From JBCBSZ01 sp039185015 (GTDB lineage Bacteria; Actinomycetota; Acidimicrobiia; Acidimicrobiales; Poriferisodalaceae): a DNA stretch of 64,000 nucleotides. Made by a program: the position numbers and the translations under genes. The DNA is taken from contig JBCDAU010000024.1 of the NCBI GenBank assembly GCA_039185015.1, forward strand, positions 17,722-81,721, in the 5' to 3' direction. The notes beneath the pieces were generated by a model that worked only from the letters and a program-made list of their open reading frames with translations, did no database searches and was not told where the DNA came from. Shown piece by piece: positions 24,950 to 33,857 of the stretch. Each line of letters opens with the position of its first letter. The stretch's first letter is position 1.

Positions 24950-27279
24950 GCGAGCCTGCAGGTCACCGACGGGTGCTCCTCGTCGGCGGGGGCGGACGCG
25001 AGCACGCGCTCGCCGAGGCGTTGTCCCGGTCCCCGCGGCTCGAGCGTCTCGTGGTCGCACCGGGCAACGCCGGCACGGCCGAGTGGAACGTCGAGCTCGA
25101 TGTCGCCGACCACGCTGCCGTCGTGGCCTACTGCGCAGCGGAAGCCATCGACCTCGTCGTCGTCGGGCCCGAGGCGCCGCTCGTCGCGGGGCTCGTCGAC
25201 GATCTCGCCGCTGCGGGCGTGGCCGCCTTCGGTCCATCCGCCCGTGCGGCCACCCTCGAGGGCTCCAAGGCCCGTACCCGGGAGTTCGCCGACCGGTGGT
25301 CGATCCCGTCGCCCCGATCGGCGAGCTTCCTCGACGTCGTCGCCGCCGAGGATCACGTCCGCACCTGCGGCTACCCGGTCGTGGTGAAGGCCGACGGCCT
25401 CGCCGCCGGCAAGGGCGTGATCGTCCCCGACGACGAGGCCGAGGCGCTCGCCGCGGTCCGTTCGATCATGCACGACCGGTCGGTTGGTGACGCCGGCGCT
25501 CGGGTCGTGCTCGAGGAGCGCCTCGCCGGCCCGGAGGTCTCCCTGATCGGGCTGTGCGACGGCGCCCGCGTCGTGGCCATGCCCCCGGCTCAGGATCACA
25601 AGCGGGCCCTCGATGGCGATCGGGGGCCCAACACCGGCGGCATGGGTGCCTTCGCCCCGACACCGACCTGCTCGCCCGAGCTGGCCGCCGAGCTCACGGA
25701 GGTGTTCCTGCAGCGGGCGGTCGACGGCCTCGCCGCCGAGGGCACCCCGTACGTCGGTGCCCTCTACGCCGGGCTGATGCTGACCGACGACGGTCCCCGC
25801 CTCCTCGAGTACAACTGCCGCTTCGGTGACCCCGAGGCCCAGGTGCTGCTGCCACTGGTGGACACACCCTTGCTCGACGTCGTCGAGGCCTGCGTCACCG
25901 GATCGCTCGACCCGTCGTCGGTCGAGGTCAGCGCCGGTGCCGCCGCGACGGTCGTGGTTGCCTCGGGCGGCTATCCGGGTCCGATCGAGACCGGACGCCC
26001 GATCACCGGCATCGACGAGGCCGACGAGATCGCCGCCGTCTTCCACGCCGGCACGGTCGAGCGCGGCGGGCAGGTCGTGACCTCCGGCGGGCGGGTGCTC
26101 GCGGTGACCGGGGTCGGCGGTGACCTCGGCGATGCGCTCGACCGGGCCTATGCCGGGGTCGAGCGCATCGGGTTCGAGGGCGCCCAGCACCGCACCGACA
26201 TCGGTGCCGCCGCTCGCCGCCACCGCGCTGCGTCGCCCACCACCGCCCCTCCCGTCGGCGGTGATCCCTACGCCGCCGCCGGGGTCGACATCGCCGCCGG
26301 GGAGGAGGCCGTCGATCGGATCGCTCGACGCGTCGCCGCCACCCATGACCATCGGGTGCTGCGGGGCATCGGCTCCTTCGGTGGTGCGATGTCGCTCGCC
26401 GCTGCCGCCGAGCTGGACGACCCGGTGCTCGTGGCCTCGACCGACGGCGTCGGCACCAAGACCCTCCTCGCTGCGGCCCACGATCGCTGGGAGGTCGTCG
26501 GCGCCGACATCGTCCACCACGGTGTCGACGACGTGCTGGTGCAGGGCGCCCGTCCCCTCGCCTTCCTCGACACCGTCGCCGCCGGACGGCTCGACCCCGC
26601 CGTGGTCGAGCGCATCGTGGGCGGCATGGCCGATGCCTGCCTCGGCGTCGGGTGCGTCCTGCTCGGCGGCGAGACCGCCGAGATGCCGGGCGTCCTCGAA
26701 CCCGGCGCCGTCGACGTCGCCGGCACGATGCTCGGTCTCGTGGACCGCGGCGAGTTGCTGCCCCGATCGACCCTCGGAGCCGGTCACGTCCTGGTCGGCC
26801 TCGCCGCCGACGGCCTCCACACCAACGGCTGGTCCCTGGTCCGCCGACTGCTCGCGGATCGAGACCTCACCGAACCCCGCCCTGGCGGCGACATCGCGCT
26901 GGTCGACGAGCTGCTCGTCTCCCACCGGTCCTACCTCGCGCCGCTCGACAAGGCGCTCGGCGCCGGTCTGATCGATGGGCTCGCCCACATCACCGGCGGT
27001 GGCATCCCCGGCAACCTGAGTCGGGTGCTGACCGACGGTGTGGGCGCCGAGGTCGACCTGTCCACCTGGGAGATCCCGGCGCTCCAGCGGTGGTTGATCG
27101 ACGAGGCGGACATCTCGATCGACGACGCCTCGACGATCTGGAACCTCGGCATCGGCATGATCGCCGTCGTCCACCCCGAACGGCTCGACGAGCTGCTCTC
27201 CGCGATCGACGAGCCGGTCGCCGTCGTCGGCGAGCTGACGGCCGGTGCAGGTGTGCGGCTGCGGCACGGGAGCGTCTGA
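24946..27279 (+). CDS. purD-purM: Bifunctional GAR synthetase - AIR synthetase (PurD-PurM fusion)
   Basis: 777 residues in one frame. Residues 1 to about 425 are PurD: GGGGREHALAEAL start, ATP-grasp core, EYNCRFGDPEAQ. From about 438 PurM begins: YAAAGVDIAAGEEAVDRIAR, TDGVGTKTLLA, LLGGETAEMPG, ITGGGIPGNLSR. No stop or frameshift separates them; the linker is a short Ala/Pro-rich stretch. It makes GAR and later AIR. Where most PurM read CVND, this one has GVDD. Its GTG overlaps the purF stop by 4 nt and its own stop overlaps the purN start by 1 nt. Confidence 0.95.
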   Translation: MSEPAGHRRVLLVGGGGREHALAEALSRSPRLERLVVAPGNAGTAEWNVELDVADHAAVVAYCAAEAIDLVVVGPEAPLVAGLVDDLAAAGVAAFGPSARAATLEGSKARTREFADRWSIPSPRSASFLDVVAAEDHVRTCGYPVVVKADGLAAGKGVIVPDDEAEALAAVRSIMHDRSVGDAGARVVLEERLAGPEVSLIGLCDGARVVAMPPAQDHKRALDGDRGPNTGGMGAFAPTPTCSPELAAELTEVFLQRAVDGLAAEGTPYVGALYAGLMLTDDGPRLLEYNCRFGDPEAQVLLPLVDTPLLDVVEACVTGSLDPSSVEVSAGAAATVVVASGGYPGPIETGRPITGIDEADEIAAVFHAGTVERGGQVVTSGGRVLAVTGVGGDLGDALDRAYAGVERIGFEGAQHRTDIGAAARRHRAASPTTAPPVGGDPYAAAGVDIAAGEEAVDRIARRVAATHDHRVLRGIGSFGGAMSLAAAAELDDPVLVASTDGVGTKTLLAAAHDRWEVVGADIVHHGVDDVLVQGARPLAFLDTVAAGRLDPAVVERIVGGMADACLGVGCVLLGGETAEMPGVLEPGAVDVAGTMLGLVDRGELLPRSTLGAGHVLVGLAADGLHTNGWSLVRRLLADRDLTEPRPGGDIALVDELLVSHRSYLAPLDKALGAGLIDGLAHITGGGIPGNLSRVLTDGVGAEVDLSTWEIPALQRWLIDEADISIDDASTIWNLGIGMIAVVHPERLDELLSAIDEPVAVVGELTAGAGVRLRHGSV

Positions 27280-27884
27280 TGCAGCGTCCCCGGCTGGTCG
27301 TGCTCGCCTCCGGTGGTGGCTCCAACCTCGGTGCCGTCCTGGCCGCCTGCCGATGCGGGGGGCTCGAGGCCGACGTCATCGCCGTCGTGTCCGACCGGGC
27401 GGGGGCCGGTGCGCTCGACCGGGCCCGTGCCGCGGGCGTCCCCCGGCACCACCTCCCCGCAGCCGGGCGGGAGCGATCCGACTACGACGCCGAGCTCGCC
27501 CGCCTCGTCGCCAGCTACTCGCCCGACTGGGTGGTGCTCGCCGGTTGGATGCGCATCCTCACGATGTCGTTCCTGGCCCGGTTCCCGGACCGGGTCGTCA
27601 ACCTCCACCCGGCGCTGCCCGGTGAGCTGCCCGGGGTCCGGGCCATCGAACGGGCGTGGGACGAAGCGCAGTCCGGTCAGCGCGATCGCACAGGGATCAT
27701 GGTGCACCTGGTCCCCGACGAGGAGGTCGATGCCGGCCCCGTCCTCGGTACCGTCGAGGTGGAGATCCGACCCAGCGACACCCTCGACGATCTCGCCACC
27801 CGGATGCACGCCGCCGAGCATCGGTTGCTCGTCGACGTCCTCCGCCAACTCACCTCCCCCGCACCGACAGGAGCCCAGCCATGA
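27279..27884 (+). CDS. purN: GAR formyltransferase
   Basis: 201 residues. Transfers a formyl group from 10-formyl-THF to GAR. The catalytic Asn-His pair lies in VVNLHPALPGELPG and the catalytic Asp in VPDEEVDAGPV; the N terminus LASGGGSNLGAVL is the phosphate-binding loop. Translational coupling to purD-purM is shown by the TGATG overlap. With that fusion it reproduces the order of the eukaryotic GART protein. Confidence 0.95.
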   Translation: MQRPRLVVLASGGGSNLGAVLAACRCGGLEADVIAVVSDRAGAGALDRARAAGVPRHHLPAAGRERSDYDAELARLVASYSPDWVVLAGWMRILTMSFLARFPDRVVNLHPALPGELPGVRAIERAWDEAQSGQRDRTGIMVHLVPDEEVDAGPVLGTVEVEIRPSDTLDDLATRMHAAEHRLLVDVLRQLTSPAPTGAQP

Positions 27885-29356
27885 ACGACGAGCTGTTCGC
27901 TGCCTTCGAGGCCCTCACGTTCGACGACGTCCTGGTCGTCCCCGGCTGGAGTGACGTGCTGCCCGACGAGGTCGAGGTGTCGACCTCGCTCGCCGGACTC
28001 GATCTCAAGACCCCGGTGCTGTCGGCGGCGATGGACACCGTCACCGAAGCACCGCTGGCGGTCGCGCTCGCTCGTGAGGGTGGCATCGGCGTCCTGCACC
28101 GCAACCTCACCGTCGACGAGCAGGCGACCGAGGTCGAGCGGGTGAAGCGCGCGCAGTCCGGGCTCATCGACGCGCCGATCTCGCTCCCGCCCGATGCCAG
28201 CCTCATCGAGGCCGAGGAGATGATGGGCCGGGTCCGCATCTCGGGCGTGCCGATCGTCGACGACGGCGGTCGACTGGTCGGGATCCTCACGAACCGCGAC
28301 ATCCGGTTCGTCGATGGCGACGACTGGTCCCGGTCCATCGACCAGTTCATGACCCCCGCCGATCGGTTGGTGACCGCCCCGATGGGCACCACCCTCGAGC
28401 AGGCCCGCGACATCCTCCACGAGCACCGCATCGAGAAGCTGCCGCTGGTCGACAGCGACGGGATGCTCCAGGGGCTCATCACGGTGAAGGACATCGTGAA
28501 GCGGCTCCAGAAGCCCGACGCGACCCTCGACGACAACGGTCGCCTCCGTGTCGGTGCCGCCGTCGGGGTCACCGACACCAAGGAGCGGGTCGATGCGCTC
28601 TACAGCGCCGGCGTGGATCTCGTCGTCGTCGACACCGCCCACGGGCACACGTCCGGGGTGCTCGGTGCCGTGCGCGAGATCCGGGCCAACTGGCCCGATC
28701 TGCGGATCGTCGCCGGCAACGTCGTCACCGCCGAGGGCGTGCGCGCGCTCGTCGACGCAGGTGCCGACGTCGTGAAGGTCGGAGTGGGCGCCGGTTCGAT
28801 CTGCACCACCCGCGTGGTCGCCGGCGCCGGCATGCCGCAGCTCACCGCCATCCACGAGTGCGCCCGAGAGGCGGCGTCGACCGGGACCCCGATCATCGCC
28901 GACGGTGGCCTCACCACCTCGGGCGACGTGGTGAAGGCCTTCGTCGCCGGTGCGAACGCCGTGATGGTCGGCAACCTGCTCGCCGGCACCGACGAGGCTC
29001 CCGGCGACCTCGAGCTCGTCGAGGGCGCGATGTGGAAGGTCTACCGGGGCATGGGCTCGGCGGGCGCGATGCGGGGTCGGGCGGCCGATCGGTACCAGTC
29101 GGGTGCCGGCGGCGGGACGACGGGCACCGGGAAGCACGTCGCCGAGGGCGTCGAGGCCCGGGTGCGGTACGCCGGCGCCCTCGCCGACCTGCTCGGTCAA
29201 CTCGTGGGCGGGTTGAAGTCGGGCATGGGCTACGCCGGGGCGGCATCGCTGGCCGACCTGCGCGAGCGCACGCGGTTGGTGCGCATCACCGGCGCCGGGC
29301 TGCGCGAATCGCATCCTCACGACGTCGACGTCGTTCGCGACGGCCTCCCGCGGTGA
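27881..29356 (+). CDS. guaB: IMP dehydrogenase
   Basis: 491 residues. Oxidises IMP to XMP, the first step towards GMP. The N-terminal barrel start TFDDVLVVPGWSDVLP, two CBS domains at about 95-215 (ISGVPIVDDGGRLVGILTNRDIRF, KLPLVDSDGMLQGLITVKDI) and the active-site Cys in VGAGSICTTR are all present. The active-site loop reads VGVGAGSICTTR where most enzymes have GIGPGSICTTR. ATG 27881 overlaps the purN stop by 4 nt, so it is the last gene of the purine operon; a hairpin follows at 29360. Confidence 0.95.
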   Translation: MNDELFAAFEALTFDDVLVVPGWSDVLPDEVEVSTSLAGLDLKTPVLSAAMDTVTEAPLAVALAREGGIGVLHRNLTVDEQATEVERVKRAQSGLIDAPISLPPDASLIEAEEMMGRVRISGVPIVDDGGRLVGILTNRDIRFVDGDDWSRSIDQFMTPADRLVTAPMGTTLEQARDILHEHRIEKLPLVDSDGMLQGLITVKDIVKRLQKPDATLDDNGRLRVGAAVGVTDTKERVDALYSAGVDLVVVDTAHGHTSGVLGAVREIRANWPDLRIVAGNVVTAEGVRALVDAGADVVKVGVGAGSICTTRVVAGAGMPQLTAIHECAREAASTGTPIIADGGLTTSGDVVKAFVAGANAVMVGNLLAGTDEAPGDLELVEGAMWKVYRGMGSAGAMRGRAADRYQSGAGGGTTGTGKHVAEGVEARVRYAGALADLLGQLVGGLKSGMGYAGAASLADLRERTRLVRITGAGLRESHPHDVDVVRDGLPR

Positions 29357-29359
29357 GCC

Positions 29360-29382
29360 GGGGGCGGGTGGAATCCGCCCCC
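29360..29382 (+). terminator. Terminator hairpin after guaB
   Basis: GGGGGCGG (29360-29367) and CCGCCCCC (29375-29382) form an 8-bp GC stem with a 7-nt loop starting 4 nt after the guaB stop. No T-run. Likely ends the purine operon. Confidence 0.6.
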
Positions 29383-29403
29383 GCCCCAGCCGGTTGACCA
29401 CAC

Positions 29404-30804
29404 ATGTCTCGCCGGGCCCTCGTCGTCGCCATGGTGGCGATCGCGGCGGTCGCCGCCGTCGTCTTCGGCATCGTCGGGGATGGCAGCGACGAGGACGAGA
29501 CCGTCCTGCCGGTCAGCGACGGGCCATCACCGACCAACCCGCCCCTGCCGCCTGCGCCCATCTCGCCGACCGGACCGGTCAGCGAGGAGGTCCGAGCTGC
29601 CCTCGACTCGCTCGTCTCCGATCCCCTCGGCGTCCGCCTCACCGAGTTCGAGACGCTCGGTGCGTCCGGGGATCCTCGCATCGCCTGGCAGCTCGTCGAC
29701 CACATGCGCATCACGATCGGGTTCCCGGGTGAGACGTTCTCGAGCAATGCCGTCGCCGACCTGCTGGGTCTGAGCCGGATCGAGGCCCGCCTGCTCCGCG
29801 ACCCGGACGCCGACCCCGATGCGGTCGGTCTGGCGTGGGCCGACTGGACCGACCTGCTCCTCGCCTGGGACGTGCCCACGACCCAGGACTACGTCGACGA
29901 CAAGCGCGAGCTGCTCGCCCAGGTCGATCCGGGCTTTGCCGTGTTCGTGACCGACGACGACGCTCTCGACTGGCGGCGCGTCACGTGGGGTGGGGTCGAG
30001 CGCGACGGCATCCCGACCCTCGTCGATCCGATCGTGACCGCCGCCGAGGAGGCCGCCTGGTTGCCCGATGACGAGATGATCCTCGGGCTCGTCGTCGACG
30101 GCGAGGCACGCGCGTACCCCCAGCGTCACCTCGACGTCCACGAGATCGCCGAGGACACCCTCGGCGATCGGCGCGTGCACGTCACCCTCTGCACCCTCTG
30201 TGGCTCGGCGGTGGCCTTCGACACGACCGACGTGCCCGGTGTCGGTCCGCTGCGGTTGCGGACCTCGGGGCTGCTCGAGTCATCGAACAAGCTGATGTTC
30301 GATCCCGAGACGGAGTCGCTCCTCCGGCAGTTCTCCGGCGACGCGGTGACCGGCGAGCTGCTCGACGCAGGGATCGAGCTGCCGATCCTGGCGCTCACGG
30401 TCACTTCCCGGAGCGACTGGCGTGAGGCACACCCCGACACGACCGTTCTCGCCGAGGACCCCGGCACCGGTCGGGGCTACACGCCCGGTGTCCTCGAGGC
30501 CCGAGACGGCGACGGCCCGATCTTCCCGGTCGGCGACATCGACGGCCGGCTCCCGTCCAACCTCGACGTGCTCGGCGTCGACGGACCCGAGGGGCCCGTG
30601 GCCTTCGAGCCCGAGGCCCTCGACGCCGTCCTCGCCGACGGACCGGTCCTCGTCGCCGGCATCCGGATCGACGCCGCCGATGGCCGCCCACGCTTCATGA
30701 CGGTCGATGGAGACGAGCTGACACCGCTGTCGACCCGATGGTTCGCCTGGGCGCAGCGCAGCCCCGACACGGCGATCTGGCCGGCCGAGGCTGCAGCATC
30801 GTGA
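29404..30804 (+). CDS. DUF3179 family exported/anchored protein
   Basis: 466 residues. N-terminal hydrophobic anchor (about 4-24) followed by a Pro/Ser-rich linker. The DUF3179 core contains ARAYPQRHLDVHEIAEDTLG and VTLCTLCGSAVAFD, where most members have C-P-L-C-G. This Cys-x2-Cys motif suggests metal or redox chemistry, but no activity is established for the family. It probably sits outside the membrane. It begins 20 bp after the guaB terminator and may be a separate unit. Confidence 0.8.
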   Translation: MSRRALVVAMVAIAAVAAVVFGIVGDGSDEDETVLPVSDGPSPTNPPLPPAPISPTGPVSEEVRAALDSLVSDPLGVRLTEFETLGASGDPRIAWQLVDHMRITIGFPGETFSSNAVADLLGLSRIEARLLRDPDADPDAVGLAWADWTDLLLAWDVPTTQDYVDDKRELLAQVDPGFAVFVTDDDALDWRRVTWGGVERDGIPTLVDPIVTAAEEAAWLPDDEMILGLVVDGEARAYPQRHLDVHEIAEDTLGDRRVHVTLCTLCGSAVAFDTTDVPGVGPLRLRTSGLLESSNKLMFDPETESLLRQFSGDAVTGELLDAGIELPILALTVTSRSDWREAHPDTTVLAEDPGTGRGYTPGVLEARDGDGPIFPVGDIDGRLPSNLDVLGVDGPEGPVAFEPEALDAVLADGPVLVAGIRIDAADGRPRFMTVDGDELTPLSTRWFAWAQRSPDTAIWPAEAAAS

Positions 30805-30815
30805 TCCGGGCCGCG

Positions 30816-30821
30816 TAGCCT
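30816..30821 (+). promoter_or_regulatory. -10-like TAGCCT, 7 nt before the start codon
   Basis: TAGCCT is followed by CACGGGC and the GTG start of the RDD gene with no Shine-Dalgarno sequence, the arrangement of a leaderless promoter. Confidence 0.35.
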
Positions 30822-30828
30822 CACGGGC

Positions 30829-31335
30829 GTGGACGACGTCACGGACGACCCGGAAGACGACCGGGAGCTCGAGAGCGCCCCTCCGCCCCCGAAGCCGTCC
30901 ATGGGTCGGCGTGCCGGTGCGAGGGTGCTCGACGCGATCATCGTCGTCGGCGTCTCGATCGCGATCGGCCTGCCCTTCACCGAGGAGGTCGAGGTCGACG
31001 GCGAGACCCAGCTCCGTCTGCCGGTCGGCATCATCGTCGCCGGGTTCCTCCTCGCCCTGATCTATGAGGTCGGGTGCGTCGCATGGCGGGGGCAGACCCC
31101 CGGCAAGATCACGCTCGGCCTGCGGGTCGTCGACGTGCACACCGGGGAGAAGCCGACCTGGGGTCAAGCGTTCCGGCGGTGGGCCCTGCCCGGCATCCTC
31201 AGCTACGCGTTCGCTGCTCAGCTCGGGCTGATCATCTCGGCGGTGATCTACGCGACGGGCTTCTTCGATCCCGAAGGGCGCAACTGGCCCGACAAGATCG
31301 CCCGCACCCGCGTGGTCGACGTCAACCGGAGCTGA
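30829..31335 (+). CDS. RDD family membrane protein
   Basis: 168 residues. An acidic, proline-containing N-terminal tail, then the RDD domain with RAGARVLDAIIVVG (the Arg-Asp-Asp region) and the conserved WRGQTPGKITLGLRVVD, and about four membrane helices. Some RDD proteins transport ions or small solutes, but the function here is open. Its 3' end overlaps the convergent DUF4328 gene by 14 bp. Encoded next to three DUF4328 membrane proteins. Confidence 0.85.
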   Translation: MDDVTDDPEDDRELESAPPPPKPSMGRRAGARVLDAIIVVGVSIAIGLPFTEEVEVDGETQLRLPVGIIVAGFLLALIYEVGCVAWRGQTPGKITLGLRVVDVHTGEKPTWGQAFRRWALPGILSYAFAAQLGLIISAVIYATGFFDPEGRNWPDKIARTRVVDVNRS

Positions 31336-32119
31336 GCCTGGTCAGGCCGGCCCGGAGCCCGTGGAGGACGGTGGCCAGGGCGACGTAGGCCACGACGAGC
31401 CCGAGCGCCAACCCCACCCGTCCGTTCGCACCGGCTTCGACCCAGCGCACGGACAACGGATCCTGGAGGTCGCGCCAGGCGAAGCTCGCCCCGAGGACGG
31501 CGAGCACCGCACCTCCGGCACCGATCCAGGGCGTCGCCCTCGCCCGCCTGGCCCCGACCTGACCGAGCGGGACCGACGGTGCCCGGAGTGCCCGATCGAG
31601 GTCGTCGAGCACCATCCCCACGAGCACGGCGTTGCCCAAGGGGACGAACCACGCTCCGATCGCGAACCCGCTGGGGAGGCGCAGTCCCGTCGCCCCGTGT
31701 CGTCGGACGATCGCGTCGATCCGGTGCAGGGCGGCGGCCGCGGTGATGACAGCGATGAGGCCGCCGATCCCGAGGACGACGAGCCCGGACGACCAGGTCG
31801 CCTCCGCCCGGTCGAGCCGCTCGATCGTCGTCCGGATGGAGCGGAAGGCCACCAGGTCCCCGACGAGACGCCGTTGGGTGACACCGAACCAGAGCATGGT
31901 GACCGAGAGTCCGGCGACGGCCCATGCCATGGCCTCAGCGAGACCGATCAGGCGGAGCAGTCGCGGCGACGGGTCCAGGTGATCCGGCACGGGTGGGTGC
32001 TCGACGTCGAGCTCGGTGCCGCAGTGGCCGCAGAAGGTCGCGGTCAGCGACGTCGGCCGGTCGCAGGCCGGGCATCGTCGTTCGACCCGGTCGTTTCGTC
32101 GCCGGAGCGGAAGGCGCAC
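31322..32119 (-). CDS. Zinc-ribbon DUF4328 membrane protein, copy 3
   Basis: 265 residues. Zinc ribbon RRCPACDRP...FCGHCGTE, then a DUF4328 membrane domain with GATGLRLPSGFAIGAWFVPLGN. The start is uncertain: GTG 32119 lies 8 bp after the upstream stop and gives MRLPLRRRND before the ribbon; no good Shine-Dalgarno sequence is seen. It is a paralogue of the two genes upstream and probably arose by tandem duplication. Function unknown. Confidence 0.75.
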   Translation of the reverse strand: MRLPLRRRNDRVERRCPACDRPTSLTATFCGHCGTELDVEHPPVPDHLDPSPRLLRLIGLAEAMAWAVAGLSVTMLWFGVTQRRLVGDLVAFRSIRTTIERLDRAEATWSSGLVVLGIGGLIAVITAAAALHRIDAIVRRHGATGLRLPSGFAIGAWFVPLGNAVLVGMVLDDLDRALRAPSVPLGQVGARRARATPWIGAGGAVLAVLGASFAWRDLQDPLSVRWVEAGANGRVGLALGLVVAYVALATVLHGLRAGLTRLSSG

Positions 32120-32127
32120 GGGTCGCC

Positions 32128-32895
32128 TCAGCCGGCCCAGGTCCCGATCGTCGGCTCGGCGGGAGGTGCCGGCTCCGGCGGAGCGAGGAGCTGCCGCCGC
32201 AGCCTCACGGTGAAGACCACGACGATCGTCGCCGCAGCGATGTCGATCACGGCGAGCGCCAGCCGACCGTTCACGATCGTGGACAGCGCGTCGAAGTCGC
32301 CGAGTCCCACCGTGTCGGGGAGGGACAAGATGACGAAGCGGGACAGGACCCACGTGCTCGCCCAGACCGCCGGGAGCTTGCTCGAGCGTTGCTCCTTCCA
32401 GCCGTGCCCGATCGGCCGCCTCCGAGTGCGGGCCGCCCGTTCGAGATCGTCGAGGATCCGGGGCACGAGGAACAGGTTCGCGAACGGGATGAACCACCCC
32501 CCGATCGCGAAGCCGCGTCGGTGACGGAAGTCCTGTGCCCCGATGTCGGTGAGGCGGCCGTAGAGCTGGTAGGTCCAGGTGATCGTGAGCGCCAGCGCGG
32601 CCAGGAGCGCGATGAGCGACATCAGCTCCGTGGTCTGCCAGGTGTCCTCTGCGGTGACGAGCGCGTCGAGGGCAGCGGCGGAGCCGGTTCGCTCGACCTC
32701 GTCGAGCTCGGACCGCTGGCGCGTCACGAAGTAGAGCGAAGCGACGGCGAGCGCTCCGGACGCGCCGTGCAGCCAGGCCGAGGCGCTCAGCAGGGTCGGG
32801 ACCGCTCCGAACACGTCATCACTCTCGGAGGAGCAGTCGTCGCACCGAGCGGTCTCGTGCGTCGTCCGGCTCCCGCAGTTGGTGCAGTACGCCAT
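32128..32895 (-). CDS. Zinc-ribbon DUF4328 membrane protein, copy 2
   Basis: 255 residues. Begins MAYCTNCGSR...ARCDDC, a zinc ribbon with four cysteines, followed by about six hydrophobic segments of the DUF4328 type, including RRGFAIGGWFIPFANLFLVPRI and a trailing Pro-rich cytosolic tail. It is the most diverged of the three at the N terminus and has no linker between ribbon and membrane domain. ATG 32895. Same strand and spacing as its neighbours, so all three are likely co-expressed. Confidence 0.8.
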   Translation of the reverse strand: MAYCTNCGSRTTHETARCDDCSSESDDVFGAVPTLLSASAWLHGASGALAVASLYFVTRQRSELDEVERTGSAAALDALVTAEDTWQTTELMSLIALLAALALTITWTYQLYGRLTDIGAQDFRHRRGFAIGGWFIPFANLFLVPRILDDLERAARTRRRPIGHGWKEQRSSKLPAVWASTWVLSRFVILSLPDTVGLGDFDALSTIVNGRLALAVIDIAAATIVVVFTVRLRRQLLAPPEPAPPAEPTIGTWAG

Positions 32896-32936
32896 GGCGT
32901 TCCTGTCGGACGGACCGGTACGCGGTGAAGAGCCGA

Positions 32937-33821
32937 TCAGGCCTCGGCCGTGCTCGCCGGTTCCGCCATCGCCGTGACCGTGTCGAGCTGGCGTCGCACC
33001 CGGCGGACGTAGAGCGCCAGGGCCGTCATGGCGAGGAGCGTCACGAAGCCCAGCGCGACTCGTCCGTTCGCCAGGTTCTCGGCGTCGGACTGGCTGAGGA
33101 TGCCCTCGTCGTCGCTGGTCGATGCGCCGATGGCGGCGTAGACGAAGATCGCCGACGCGGTCCAGAGCCAGACCATCCAGGCCGTCCGCCGTTGCTTCCA
33201 CGCAGAGCCGATCGGGACCCCGTTCGCCCGCGATGCCCGCTCGACGTCGGAGAGGATCAGGTTCAGGAGCACCACGTTGGCGACCGGGATGAACCAGCCA
33301 CCGATGGTGAAGCCCCGCGCGAGGCGAAGCCCCGTCGCGCCCAGCGAGCGCACCTGACCGTCGGCCCGGTACAGCCAGATGACCATGAGCACGAACGAGG
33401 CGATGCCGATGAAGACACCGAACGCGATCAGACCGGCCCAGGTGTCCTCGGCGTCGACGAGGTCCTGGAGCAGATCGAAGTCGGTGACGAACTGACCGAG
33501 CTCGTCGACCAGTTGCCGTTGTCGAACGGCGAAGAAGATCGTCGGAAGCTGGATGAGCGCCATCGCCCAGGTGATGCCCTCGGCCCACCCGCCGAGGGTG
33601 CGGAGCCCACCGCGACCGAACGAGGCGCGAGGTGTCGCGGCATCGGCCGGCGCCGGTGCGCCCGGCGGCGTCGGCTGCTCGGTCGGGGGGACGCCGGGGA
33701 TCCGGACCGTCGCCGACGGATCGGCCGGCCGGGTCGACGACGCCGGCGCACCACAACTCCCGCAGAACTGCCAATCGGGTTCGAGCTCCCGCCCGCAGGC
33801 GGTGCAGTAGACGTCAGCCAC
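32937..33821 (-). CDS. Zinc-ribbon DUF4328 membrane protein, copy 1
   Basis: 294 residues. Zinc ribbon MADVYCTACGRE...FCGSCGAP, a Pro/Ala-rich linker of about 45 residues, then the DUF4328 membrane domain (GATGLRLARGFTIGGWFIPV, DVERASRANGVPIGSAWKQRR). GTG start. First of the tandem trio. The cytosolic ribbon and the conserved W-F-x-P membrane motif suggest a sensor or scaffold, but nothing is established. Confidence 0.8.
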   Translation of the reverse strand: MADVYCTACGRELEPDWQFCGSCGAPASSTRPADPSATVRIPGVPPTEQPTPPGAPAPADAATPRASFGRGGLRTLGGWAEGITWAMALIQLPTIFFAVRQRQLVDELGQFVTDFDLLQDLVDAEDTWAGLIAFGVFIGIASFVLMVIWLYRADGQVRSLGATGLRLARGFTIGGWFIPVANVVLLNLILSDVERASRANGVPIGSAWKQRRTAWMVWLWTASAIFVYAAIGASTSDDEGILSQSDAENLANGRVALGFVTLLAMTALALYVRRVRRQLDTVTAMAEPASTAEA

Positions 33822-33857
33822 GCAGCACAGGATGGACGATCGCCACCCGTGCGTGCG

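Noticed and set aside
24862..27267. 801-codon minus-strand open frame across purD-purM
   Set aside because: Antisense shadow; no domain recognisable, and the plus strand is fully explained.
29368..29403. TTGACC at 29393-29398 as a -35 element for the DUF3179 gene
   Set aside because: It lies 5 bp before the ATG, too close to serve that gene.
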